Below, piece by piece: positions 41,771-51,743 of a stretch of DNA of 64,000 nucleotides. The stretch is taken from assembly GCA_019614645.1 (NCBI GenBank), contig JABWDB010000032.1:620001-684000 (forward strand), given 5' to 3'. Under the pieces are notes generated by a model. The model ran no database searches. It worked only from the letters and a program-made list of their open reading frames with translations, and was not told the DNA's origin. The DNA comes from Stratiolaelaps scimitus (taxonomy: Eukaryota > Arthropoda > Arachnida > Mesostigmata > Laelapidae). The translations under genes were made by a program, and so were the position numbers. Numbering within the stretch: the first letter of the stretch is position 1; each line of letters opens with the position of its first letter.

Positions 41771-42302
41771 GATCGTTTAAATGTCTTAGACTGTAAATCT
41801 ACTCGGGATTCTGCTTACGAGATGACTACATTCGCTGTACATAACGCGTGTGCACGATAGAGAGACAGTGAGTAGATGGAATAAGATACTAAAGCCTAGT
41901 TTATTTTGAGGAACTGTAGTTTCTTTACGGGGCTTAGCTTCTCGTAGGAATAATAGCGATGACAAAGAAGTGGCAAACATGTGTTTATGTTTGTATAATC
42001 ATTAATTGTCTATTTGCACTTTTGTTTAACCAGCGAATCTACGTACACATCTCTATACCGATCTCTGGACATATATATCTCCTTCCCTCAGTTGTAATAT
42101 AATACTACGAAATATGAAATATATAGTTCAGTTGTTCGTGGTATTAATGCTCAAATCCACGAGTTGTTGTCGTGTTGTGACGACAGGTTTGTTTAAGTCG
42201 ACGGCCAATAACGTCAATGCTGAGTGGCCAATATTATAATAACGTGAAAAGTATAGGATGCCAGAGATATTCGCAAATGTCGTTCAATGTGAAACAGGCT
42301 CA
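41771..42302. other. Unassigned; possible decayed A trace
   Basis: 41888-41948 has CTAGTTTATTTTGAGGAACT and GGGGCTTAGCTTCTC, perhaps an old reversed A; too diverged to call. Confidence 0.3.
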
Positions 42303-42452
42303 AGGTCTTACTGGCGTATTAAAGGAGCTGCAGCTTTGCAGTGTGTAAGTGTGTCGTATGCGTCACCAGGTCGCAGGACAACTCAAACGAGCAGTGGCCT
42401 GCGGTATCTTTCTGACAGCCTTTAAGGCCGCCCGTCCAGGCCACCACGCCGA
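42303..42452 (-). mobile_element. SINE family A, diverged
   Basis: AGGTCTTACTGGCGTATTAA, AGGAGCTGCAGCTTTGCAG, GCGTCACCAGGTCGCAGGAC, TTTCTGACAGCCTTTAAGGC, CCGTCCAGGCCACCACGCC. Both tail and head are present but decayed. Confidence 0.65.
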
Positions 42453-42566
42453 CAGGACACATAGGGTTGTTTGGGTTGATGACAAGGTGTCCCCTTGTAC
42501 TTCCTTCCATGGTAGTGGTTATGTGTTTGTAGCTTTTCGAAATCGAGGATCTGGCCAGTTTCTTAT

Positions 42567-42607
42567 ATAAAAAAAATATATGTATAAAAATATATATGTA
42601 TATATAT
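42567..42607. repeat. A/TA-rich tract
   Basis: TATATA and TGTATA units after an A run. Confidence 0.8.
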
Positions 42608-42660
42608 TGAGTACACACTTCAAGTTAATAATGCTTGAGATACTAGTCATTAGCATGTAG

Positions 42661-42807
42661 TACACGGTGGCTAAGTCTCTCTGGGTGTGGAGGGCCGAAG
42701 ACCGGAGTCAGGCTCAACCTGGTGACACATAAATCTATCAGGAAGAAGGCCAGTATTGTACAAAAATTATCGTTCCTTCAATAAACCAATAAAAGCTTTG
42801 CCTTACA
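42661..42807 (+). mobile_element. SINE family A, diverged
   Basis: CACGGTGGCTAAGTCTCTCT (shortened head), a decayed B box, then GCCAGTATTGTACAAAAATT, CGTTCCTTCAATAAACCAAT and AAAAGCTTTGCCTTACAC. Confidence 0.65.
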
Positions 42808-43696
42808 CGTAATGTAGAACATATTGAATTCGATACAAATATTCTACCGCAAGGTACAGAAGTCTACTGATATTTACATGCAGATGCAGAAAACTCCGAT
42901 GGATTTTAATTAATATTTACGTTAAATTTTTTAATAACGATCTCTCCAATTCATGTAAACACTCAATAGCAAAGCTGTTAAAGCATCCCACTACGTGCGT
43001 TTACGAGTAGCAGCCCTATCGCCGTCAGCCATTACTATCATTATGAGCTCTCTGCAGGTATCTATTCAAGTTTTTGTGACATATATACATATATATATAT
43101 ATATATATCGCATGGTGGATTTACATAGCAGCGGTCATTGGACAGTTGCCCTGCGGGCCTGAGCGGTCCATGGTCAAGCAACGTCTGTCCATTCGCTCTC
43201 ATTGTTTGTCTATGTGCCCAAACGATTATTCGATAGTTACCCTGGCCCAGCGCTATCGTTGAATTCATTGCGAATCAGCCGCATAATTTTCATTGCGTTG
43301 AGCCGCTTGTTGAATAACGACGATATTATTAAATATTTTGTCTAACGAGCATGTCTATGTGCTGTATGGGATAATTGGGCGCAGCTGTTTAGTCTGAGAC
43401 ACTTTGCGTGCAATTCGGATCGTGATACGATCTATATATATATATATATATATTCACATTATTTGTATACGAATTGTCTGTTAATATTACATCATGCACA
43501 TATCGGTATGGCTCGTATTGTACGGTGACATATATTTTATGTCATATTGGCTTTATGTTGATGGTTAATCTGCATATGTTTGTGTGATTAGTGACAGGAA
43601 CATGAGCGGTTGTTTGCGCAGTCATTAAACTTTGGATGTATCACCTTGGTTTATCGTTGACGCGGACTTTAGGGCTCCGTTTGTGCTGTAATGATT
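42808..43696. other. AT-rich unassigned stretch with TA tracts
   Basis: TA tracts at about 43080-43109 and 43432-43453. No gene recognised. Confidence 0.4.
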
Positions 43697-43822
43697 ACCT
43701 CTCATACAATAACCGTATGCAGGAGAAATTCTTACACTCAACAGATCAATTTGTATATATATATGAATTGATCTGTTGAGTGTAAGAACTTCTCCTGCAT
43801 GCGGTTATTGTATGAGAGGTAT
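43697..43822. repeat. Near-perfect long hairpin (56 bp arms, 14-base loop)
   Basis: Arm 43697-43752 pairs with 43767-43822 at 54 of 56 positions around TGTATATATATATG. Each arm runs from TACCTCTCATACAATAACCG to AACAGATCAATT on the plus-left side. The outermost bases are TA on both sides and a TA tract follows. A foldback or MITE-type element targeting TA would look like this, and so would a hairpin small-RNA precursor; the sequence alone cannot separate them. No other copy is in the window. Confidence 0.95.
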
Positions 43823-44134
43823 ATATATATATATGTAGGAGCTCGAGGGGAGGGCGTATTGTGGGTAGGATAGAGGACACGGATTGTTCAAATCAGCACT
43901 ATCATTATCGCTAATTTATTAAGCAGCTTCAACGAACGTTCAAGACGGCAACCTTACTCTCTGTCCGATGCTCTCGGCAGATTTTCCAGTGTTCTACTCA
44001 GCTCTGCCGCTTGGGCACTTGTGGTCATTTTACCCAGTGTAGGTGTGTATGCCCAGTGTAGGTACCTATGGTGCGTGCGCTGCCTGTTTCACATGCGGTT
44101 CGTCCTTTGTGCACATTGCTTGCATGTACCTAAT
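43823..44134. other. No recognised feature
   Basis: TA tract at about 43820-43834; CCCAGTGTAGGT occurs twice near 44034-44062. Confidence 0.35.
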
Positions 44135-44198
44135 GTGTCTACTCTCTATCGTGTCGGTTGCGCCTGTGTCTACTCTCTCTATTGTGTCGGTTGCGCCT
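44135..44198. repeat. Two-copy tandem repeat (31-33 bp)
   Basis: GTGTCTACTCTCTAT..GTGT and CGGTTGCGCCT occur twice in a row, followed by a long TA array. Confidence 0.85.
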
Positions 44199-44202
44199 TA
44201 CA

Positions 44203-44247
44203 TATATATATATATATATATATGTATATAATATATATATATATATA
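44203..44247. repeat. (TA)n microsatellite, interrupted
   Basis: Two TA runs joined by GTATATAA. Confidence 0.9.
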
Positions 44248-46110
44248 CTCACACGGGAACATTATTCAACGAGAATGTCACCAATATTTAATAGTGATCT
44301 CATAAAGCTCCGTGATTCTCTCATCAGCATATCCACTCGGAATTGGGAATGAGGTTGTCTTTAAATACAGCTATTTAATAAAATGGTAATATGCATTAAA
44401 AGGGACACCCAGCATTATTTCATTTTATTGTGCGTATATATATATATTACAATAACTAGTGACGCAATTAGGGACAATTGGGATGTCCGTCTGGCTCTGC
44501 CTCTCTGTGCTCAGAGAGAGATGGTCATCGCATTTACAACCTAGTCACCTTGACGAGTTTCGACAGCCATCATATGTCATCACCTTCATCATCTGCCCTC
44601 GCGTACGTAATACCATAGTTTAGTTATGCAGCGCAATGTTGTCCTGCTAAAAACCGCAATTTATTCTGCTGCTGCTGCAGCTTCTGATAATGAGTTCAGA
44701 GCAAAATACCGCCACGGAATACCGCCAGACTCCGACCGTCTTAGGGGAAGTTTGCTGAGTATGCGGTACCAGAAGCAGCGGCCACAAAACCACGATGGTA
44801 CCGACAAACCGATGAGACATTGTGGTACCATAATATGCAAACGCCTATATCGTGCCGTGTCGGAACACCGAGCGTCCATTGGGGTCCATTGGAAAATGTT
44901 GGGATCCGCACACAGCGGCGGACGTCATCGAGACGGGAACTTTCTGTTTAGCCGACGAAACTGCTATTTTCGTATATTTAAGTGTTTTTAATCTACTAAA
45001 ATGTAAATGCTCCATGTGCTCGAGATTGAATTGCCAGAGCGGCAAAAAACACAGACGAGTTCTACTAAAGTGATATTGAAAACTTGGTTTTTGGTCAAAG
45101 TTTTATGTTCTCCACTTGGCTGCCACTAGTGCCAGATTGTTCAGAGTAAAGCAGCCGGTGTGGCGTGACGTATGCTCGTGGAAACTTTATATGTATTATA
45201 TAGTTTGTATCTTTTACGCTTGCGTTTATTTGGGGGCGAAAGATCGAGCAGTGAGCATTCATAATCAATTAGTTTCTTGTTATTGATTATACTTGTTATT
45301 ACATCGAGTGATTACCACGGCGGTTGCACACACCATAGTTCCCATGTTACGTCGCCACGACCATAGGCCCATTGCGGTACAGTTATATTAGCGTTCGTGG
45401 ACGATCAGCAAGCAACTTGGGCGCGCATTCGGGCATATATCGTAAAAGAAGATACCTCCTTCGTATGAGTAATACATACGCACTGGCATATCGTGTTTGC
45501 GAATCGTTCGCTGCCGTCGTATAAAGAACACTTTTCACACGTGGAGAGTTCACAGTACGGGTGAACGCCAGCTGCGATGCAGGCTGGCGAACAAATCAGC
45601 ATAATACTAATAATAATAGTAATTATAATAATACTACTAACCACAACAACAATACATTCTCACACTCACTCTTCGTATACTCGTAAGCCCACATGGAGGA
45701 ACGGACGAATAAAAAGATAGAAGGTGCATATAGCCTCTCTCTCTATGTATATATATATATATGTGTATACCATGGTTATGTTATCAGCTGTGTCGACCGT
45801 TGCGTGTTCGCTTCCTCGGGATGAGATGTAGTCGCAGTAACGAGACGTTGAAGTGCTTTGCTACTTTACAGTGTGTCCGTCGTTCGGACTGTGTCACTCT
45901 CGGTGTCTTTTGCGTTTGAATACGCGATGTTCAAACATCGCTTCGTTCGTTGTGGTACCGATATTTGTATAGAAAAGGGTGAAAAATGACGCCGGCAACG
46001 AATCGAGATGACTTTGCCATAGATGGAAAAGCCATACTGACCGATTAGTGGGGTCTGCGCGCGAAGTATCGCCACAACCCCTTCTACCCGGTGTTACCGG
46101 TGCTACTGTT
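44248..46110. other. Long unassigned stretch
   Basis: Open frames at 44626-44991 (plus, 121 codons) and facing minus frames have no recognised motif. TA tracts at about 44434-44449 and 45746-45762, an ATA/TAA-rich run at 45600-45640, and an 8 bp hairpin at about 45924-45941 (GCGATGTT / AACATCGC). Confidence 0.4.
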
Positions 46111-46257
46111 AACGCGGTCGGTGGCATGGACCTTCGTGGCTAAGTTCTCTCTGGCTGTGGGGAACAGTCGGTGACCTGGTGGCATGGTATATAGGAGAAC
46201 TTGAGCACTGAAAAAATTGCAACTCCCTTAAGGAAACATTAAACCTTTTGCCTTACC
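46111..46257 (+). mobile_element. SINE family A, full length, diverged
   Basis: AACGCGGTCGGTGGCATGGA, CTTCGTGGCTAAGTTCTCTC, TGGCTGTGGGGAACAG, decayed B box, then GGAGAACTTGAGCACTGAAA and AATTGCAACTCCCTTAAGG, tail TTTTGCCTTACC. Confidence 0.75.
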
Positions 46258-46940
46258 CTCAGCTCACCTGCCACGCTGATCGATGGTAAGGCCATGGTAA
46301 GGCCGATCGATGTATCTAGTAGTTGTTGTAATAGCAGTTGTCTCGTAGACATTGTAGCGGTTCTTCGCCAGCGTGAATGTCACTGCTTACCAAACGGCTA
46401 AATGACGTGGTAAGGACATGGTAAGGACTCTTTGCGCCCACGCCTCCCAGTAGTTGGCTAGTGAAAGCAACATCAAGCGACAACAAGGCCCATGAACAAG
46501 GCCCATTACCTAGGCCTTGGTTTGATGACATCGATATGACAGTGACGAACATAGAAGAGTTCCGTTTCCTGTTAGAGGGTTTGACAGTTAACGAGGAACA
46601 TCAGGCTCGGTGGGATGTCCTATGTGGCCTGCGGTAGTAGGACACGATCGTAAAAGCAGCAGAGTGACCCATTCGATGTGTTGTATCACAGTCGATAAAT
46701 GCTTGACATTGACGAACAAGATGTCTGTTATGAACATTGTACGAATTGCTGCATCATACACCATCATCGTTTGATATGCTATATATTGTGGTAGCTCCAG
46801 ACGTTAATTTGAGATATAAATAAATATAACGCAGATATAAATAATCATATTATCATGCACAACACGAGACGTCCGAGCTCCAAAGAACAACGATGTGTTT
46901 AGTTTCACTTGGAGTCAAGGAGGTTTAAGCAGGCTCAGTT
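46258..46940. other. Unassigned with small repeated motifs
   Basis: ATGGTAAGG-type motifs occur four times (two near 46284-46304, two near 46408-46428), and AACAAGGCCCAT twice near 46482-46505. No gene recognised. Confidence 0.4.
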
Positions 46941-46951
46941 GTATCTGAGGC
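46941..46951. repeat. Target-site duplication (left) of SINE C
   Basis: GTATCTGAGGC, repeated at 47143-47153. Confidence 0.8.
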
Positions 46952-47142
46952 GTAGAATCTTTGGAGAGTACTTTATCATCTTTCTTTATCTGAAGATTCT
47001 CGCCAGGTACGAGGAAGGAAGAGTATAAGCAAAGGTGGCCCCGACAGCTCCTCTCATAGTAATACCTAAAAGGTTAAGAGCTGAGGCCAATGTCAGATAT
47101 GGGAGGCTCAGCTGAGAGTCAGCTCGAAAAACAATTATAGTC
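46952..47142 (+). mobile_element. SINE family C, 5'-truncated, with 11 bp target-site duplication
   Basis: Starts GTAGAATCTTTGGAGAG just after the B-box region and runs through ATCTGAAGATTCTCGCCAGG, CCCGACAGCTCCTCTCATAG and CTAAAAGGTTAAGAGCTG to AGCTGAGAGTCAGCTCGAAA and AACAATTATAGTC. It is bracketed by GTATCTGAGGC on both sides. Confidence 0.9.
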
Positions 47143-47153
47143 GTATCTGAGGC
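47143..47153. repeat. Target-site duplication (right) of SINE C
   Basis: GTATCTGAGGC, the second copy. Confidence 0.8.
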
Positions 47154-47200
47154 AAAGTCCCATAGGCATCTATTTATCAATCGATTTGCAGAAAAGTATA

Positions 47201-47391
47201 TTTTCCGGGCAGACTTTCAGCTTTTTAGCAGCATTTAAACGTCCACGGTACAAAACTGCTTTCGGCATTGCTTCATACGACGGGCAACGCCTTTACGTGT
47301 AAATGTGCTACGGTGTCGAGACGTGGAACTCCCGTGTGAGCACCTACGTGCCTCCTTTTCCGAATGCCGCGCAGACGCATACAAATGCACC
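47201..47391 (-). mobile_element. SINE family B, nearly full length
   Basis: TTTTCCGGGCAGACTTTCAG, AAACGTCCACGGTACAAAAC, GCTTTCGGCATTGCTTCATA, a decayed B box, CACCTACGTGCCTCC, and GCATACAAATGCACC. The head ends in a C run. Confidence 0.75.
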
Positions 47392-47913
47392 CCCCCCTTT
47401 CCCAGAGGGGTGCTCGACGTCCATGTATTTATCCATATTGTTTGAATAGATACCTACACGCCTTTCATGCGCTGACTTTCGGTCCCTCCTGCCAGGCCTA
47501 ACCGAAGGCGGCTTCTGGAGGCTATTTGTAGACCGACCTAGTAGTGTGGGCGGGGACTTGCGTTTCGAAACATCGGCCAAGGTTGCTCAGCTTTAATCCT
47601 TTTCATAATTGATTACAAAATACACCTGTGAACAGATACCTACCGGAGACACCCTACCGGGAGCGAACTCCGAGCATGTATGCATTTTCGCTTCTGCCAT
47701 TCGACTTATGAATACGTAATGCCGACAAGATATGTTTAATGACTTGCGCGAACTCGGGATTGAGTGTATTCGGCCTTTCTTGGACATAGTACGTGACATA
47801 CCGTAGGCGTGAGCACGTCTTATCACATGGTAACTGCAGATATACACACACGCACACACACATTATATTGGCATCTCCGTGCACAACCATGTGGCCTGTT
47901 TTACGTGGACTAA
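47392..47913. other. No recognised feature
   Basis: Unassigned; a (CA) run at about 47844-47862. Confidence 0.35.
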
Positions 47914-48112
47914 TTTTCTGGGCCGACTCTCATTAGCCTTGAGCGTTTAACTCGGTCCTAGGAACAAGTGCTTTCGGCATTGCTTCACAAGACGGACAAC
48001 CTATTTTTAAATGCAAATTTGCAACGGTGGAGACAGGACCCGTATATGCACCTACGTGTCTCCTCTGATCGCAAGGCAGGAGTGCACGAATGCACCACCA
48101 GGCCACCGGGCC
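47914..48112 (-). mobile_element. SINE family B, full length
   Basis: TTTTCTGGGCCGACTCTCAT, AAGTGCTTTCGGCATTGC, TTCACAAGACGGACAACC, ATTTGCAACGGTGGAGACAG, CACCTACGTGTCTCCTCTGA, TCGCAAGGCAGGAGTGCACG, AATGCACCACCAGGCCACCG. The A-box end is intact and the B box is mutated. Confidence 0.85.
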
Positions 48113-49357
48113 GTGGCCTATTCTTGCCTAAAGTTGCCGCGCCGATAAAGCCGTTGGGGAACAGACTACTCAGTAAAACATACCCCCCCGGGTGGTGTGG
48201 CCATAGCACCGGGGACTCGGAACCAAAGGGTCTGCGGTTCGAATCCCACAGGGTACATACGAGTCGATGCGGTATTCACTTGCAGATATTTGTTAATCAC
48301 ATTATTAACAAATTCAATTGAATTATCAGAGCGTTGTTGCAAGCTCTTAGAACACGCGTAAATTGGCAAGTAGACACTGCTCTTGAAACGATGCGAATTT
48401 CCCAAATCCATCATGATTTCTGTCCAAAAAGTAGGCTCCACCCGTCTCGCCCCATCTGTAACTCGTATGGATATATCGCTTATCTTATTAAGGTTACATA
48501 ATATTATAGGGTCCTCCACACAAGAAACTTCCTCGAAGTCTCTCTCTGACGATTGGTCTGGATTCAGGGGAATCCTGATAGGCTATCCGACCTTCACTGG
48601 CTTGCGTCAAAACACATTCGTCCATATATTTTCCTGTTAAATGCATAAAAAAAAACAAATCAATGAAGAAGTACTCGACTCTAATATTATTAATAATAAT
48701 AATAATAATATTAATAAAGCTTTTATGTTCAGTCTTTAAATGTAGCCTTGCACTGTTGTAACAAACCAAGCGCCTCTGAGAAACCAACCGTCTTCCCGGC
48801 AAGCTCCTAAATTTCGACCTCGTCCTTCAAATATATGTTTAGATTTATCCTGTTCACCCGGTATCATGTATTACCTGTTGATTGATCGACGATTTCTTTG
48901 TCATATATATATATATATATATATAAGTTCGCGATGCTTCGTTCCGTGACACAACGTTTCATAAATCATTGTCTCAACGGCTTGTTTACCGCTTGCGTCT
49001 ACAGGGTGACCGAATATCTTCGGGGGTGTTTTCGCACCCGACAGAGCGATCTGTGCAACATTCGGCCGCTGTCTGTCTCCGTGTAGCAGCCCCCGCTCCC
49101 CCGACTCCCGAAGAACGTTGTTTTCTAGCTTGAAGACGTATGCACAATACAACAATATGACAGGCTCGTAGTCGCTGTCGACAGAATGCTGGCAGCCAAG
49201 CCCCCTGTGTATTCAGCCATGCTAATGTTCGAAATATTCTGAAAGCATAATTTCGTGGAAGTATTCGCTGAAGCGATAATATTCTTCCATTTTGTCATTG
49301 TAGATTTGCATACGTTGTAATTGGGTAATCCATTGAATTGAACTGGACAGATTTGTG

Positions 49358-49392
<35 letters not shown>

Positions 49393-50428
49393 GTAGGTAT
49401 TGAACATGAGCTGCGTCGTGACCTGCCAGCCCCCATCAAGGATCGCGGTCGCGTGTATGGAATAATATTTCTTTGTATAAATCATAATATACTTTCATCT
49501 GCGATGTTAGCAGTTGATGGGTGTGGCTCTGGGGGTGCCTGAAGATAAACTTGTATTTATATGTAATTCGATTCGCATAGTCTGATCAACCAAGTAATTA
49601 AGCTATCCTGCAAGCTCCTGCTAGGGAGTATTTGTTTTTTTTTCAGTGAAAACTGTGTTCAGGAAACGATTGATAAGAATATTAAACTTTTTCCCCGTTT
49701 TTTTTCTTAGGAATACTCATATTTATCTATTTGCTCATTTAACCGGACGGGCTGGATCGACCTCTTCGATTTTCGAAAAAGCAAAATTAGAGCAGAGCCT
49801 ATGAGCACTAGCAGAAGCACTCATAAGTGTCTCACTCGACGAGAGTCACCGGGCTATTTTCTGTCGAACCTACCAGAGGAGAGAGTTACCCTTCTAATAG
49901 AATCATTGCACTGTATAGAAGAACTGCCTCTTAAAAACCTAGCGTGGCGTTATGGCCTAATCTTTATGTCCTTCACAGGACCCATAGTTCTCACCGTTCA
50001 GTAGCGCCTGTTGGCCAGGCCTCGTATCCGAGCGTGAGCTAGGCGTTCGAGAGAATTTCCCCAAAGAGGAAAATAACCCGGATACACAACTCAATAAAAA
50101 GTTGTCTCCTTGGAAACGTGTTTGCAACAACCGACAGGCAAGCTAGCGATTTTTGTGTTTCTTTAAACACGCCCCTTCACGAGCACGAACTCAAGGACCT
50201 CGAATACGAAATAATACATTGCACACCCTATGCATCCGTTCATTCTAATGCAGTAGATAGCGAGATGTTTCCCGGCGACATGTAAGAATATAAACGTCTG
50301 TCGGTTGTGTCGCTGTGTGCGGTTTGGGGGGCTGGCCTGCACGGGGACTAAGAACGATAGTGGTAGAGGAAGGATATCCAGAACTCTGGCTCTGAAAACT
50401 CTCATAGGACCCCCCCCCCACCGCAAAG
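48113..50428. other. Long unassigned stretch with microsatellites
   Basis: A TAA/ATA run at about 48683-48717, TA tracts at 48902-48925 and 49361-49390. Frames up to 117 codons at 48166-48519 (minus) have no known domain. A C run at 50410-50419 precedes the candidate exon. Confidence 0.4.
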
Positions 50429-50568
50429 ATGGATGCGCTGCGCCAGCTGGTCGCCGAGGCGAATTTCGGCCATTCGCTGAAGGCGACCGTCGAGTCCGAA
50501 CAGCCTCCACATGACCAAGGCAGAGCATTGGTTATCCGCACTGATAAAACCTCGCTGCGATCTTGTAG
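50429..50568 (+). CDS. Weak candidate coding exon with biased third positions
   Basis: The ATG at 50429 has a favourable context (AAAG before, G after) and opens MDALRQLVAEANFGHSLK. In the first 23 codons about 20 third positions are G or C while first and second positions are mixed, a coding-like pattern. The frame reaches TGA at 50570-50572. A donor-like AG|GTGACA at 50568/50569 would remove the stop by splicing. No family recognised and no partner exon found, so this stays tentative. Confidence 0.25.
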
Positions 50569-50695
50569 GTGACAGTGGCACTAGCACATCGGCCGATTCA
50601 GGAATTCGATTCATTGAATTTACAGGCGGTCTATCAAGTATTTACAGTATTACATTTATTTTTTAAGTTACAGTGGAACCTGAACAACAGCTGAG

Positions 50696-50790
50696 TAAGG
50701 TAAGGTAAGGCTTTATTGATTTATTAAAGGAACTGCATAGAATGCTTAAGTTCTCTTATATGTCATGCAACGGGATTCGAACCTGCGGCT
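50696..50790 (-). mobile_element. SINE family A, young-looking subfamily, head-truncated
   Basis: GGTAAGGTAAGGCTTTATTG, ATTTATTAAAGGAACTGCAT, AGAATGCTTAAGTTCTCTTA, ATGCAACGGGATTCGAACC. Almost identical to 21964-22056 and sharing its truncation zone in the head. Confidence 0.85.
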
Positions 50791-50796
50791 AAAGGG

Positions 50797-50876
50797 TTAA
50801 AGGTAAAGGTTTTATGTTGGCCTATTAAGGGAACTGCAACATTTACAATGAGTAAGTTGAGTAAGTCTCCTCGTAG
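50797..50876 (-). mobile_element. SINE family A tail and body fragment
   Basis: TTAAAGGTAAAGGTTTTATG, CCTATTAAGGGAACTGCAAC, ATTTACAATGAGTAAG. Lies directly behind another reversed A copy, giving a tandem pair. Confidence 0.7.
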
Positions 50877-51471
50877 GAAACGGTTTCGTTATAACAAAAA
50901 ATATGTTACGCTTCTTACGTCAAGCTCTCAGCTCTGAACTCCAATCCGTCTCTATATATGAATGGGTCACCGTTTTCCTGTAATTCCTGCATTAAATCCT
51001 TTACCGGCATTATGTCATTCAGTTCCTCCTCTGTGTGGCATCTTTTTCTAGTTCAATTTGTATTGTCCGTTGATTAGATGTTTTGTTGACGAATTCCGTT
51101 CGCTCGATATTCTCCATAGACCTAAGACGACTGTCCAGAATTAGGGGGATTAAAGGTCCTATATTTCTTTGGACAAGAAAAGGCGAACTTAATAGCTGCT
51201 TTTGTCACTATGTCTGGATACAGCCGATTTTGCGTGACGCCCGTTCTTGTTGTGAACACTGATTCTTACCCGAGCCAACATCTCACAGCAAATTCAATGG
51301 CATTAACAATTCACCCGACCATGTCTCATTAGTAATTTTGTTTGCTAAATAAATGACTTCGTGAAAGGCGATCACGAGACCCTGGATTAGCGTTTTTGTG
51401 AAATGGGAATTTTACAATGGACGACTAAGTCAAGCAATGAAGTAGACTACATTCTAGGGTATATTCAGATT
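50877..51471. other. No recognised feature
   Basis: Unassigned. Confidence 0.35.
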
Positions 51472-51743
51472 AGGTAAAGCTTTTTTGGTTTATTAAAGGA
51501 ACTTACAATTTTTAAAATGCAGCTTAAGTTCTCTTTGGCTGTAAAAAGCCAGAGGCCGCAGGTTCGAATCCCGTTGCATGACATCTGAGAGAACTTAGGC
51601 ATTCTATGTAGTTCCTTTAATAAATCCATAAAGCCTTACCTTACCTTATATATGTCGCCATCATCATGCAGCGGGATTCAAACCTACGCTCTCGGGCTTT
51701 TTGCAGCCAGAGGCCACTCAGCCGTTCAAGCCACCGCGCTGAC
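51472..51743 (-). mobile_element. SINE family A, interrupted by a nested copy
   Basis: The reversed A is split. 51472-51535 carries tail and body (TGGTTTATTAAAGGAACT, GCTTAAGTTCTC). 51648-51743 continues exactly where it left off (ATATGTCGCCATCATCATGC, GGGATTCAAACCTACG, GGCTTTTTGCAGCCAGAGG, CCGTTCAAGCCACCGCGCTG). The middle is a forward A copy. The host copy is full length once the insert is discounted. Confidence 0.85.
51536..51647 (+). mobile_element. SINE family A, 5'-truncated, nested in a reversed A
   Basis: Starts TTTGGCTGTAAAAAGCCAGA, B box GGTTCGAATCC, then GAGAACTTAGGCATTCTATG, TAGTTCCTTTAATAAATCC and CCTTACCTTACC. GCATTCTATG marks it as the same young-looking subfamily as 21964 and 50696. 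Confidence 0.85.
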
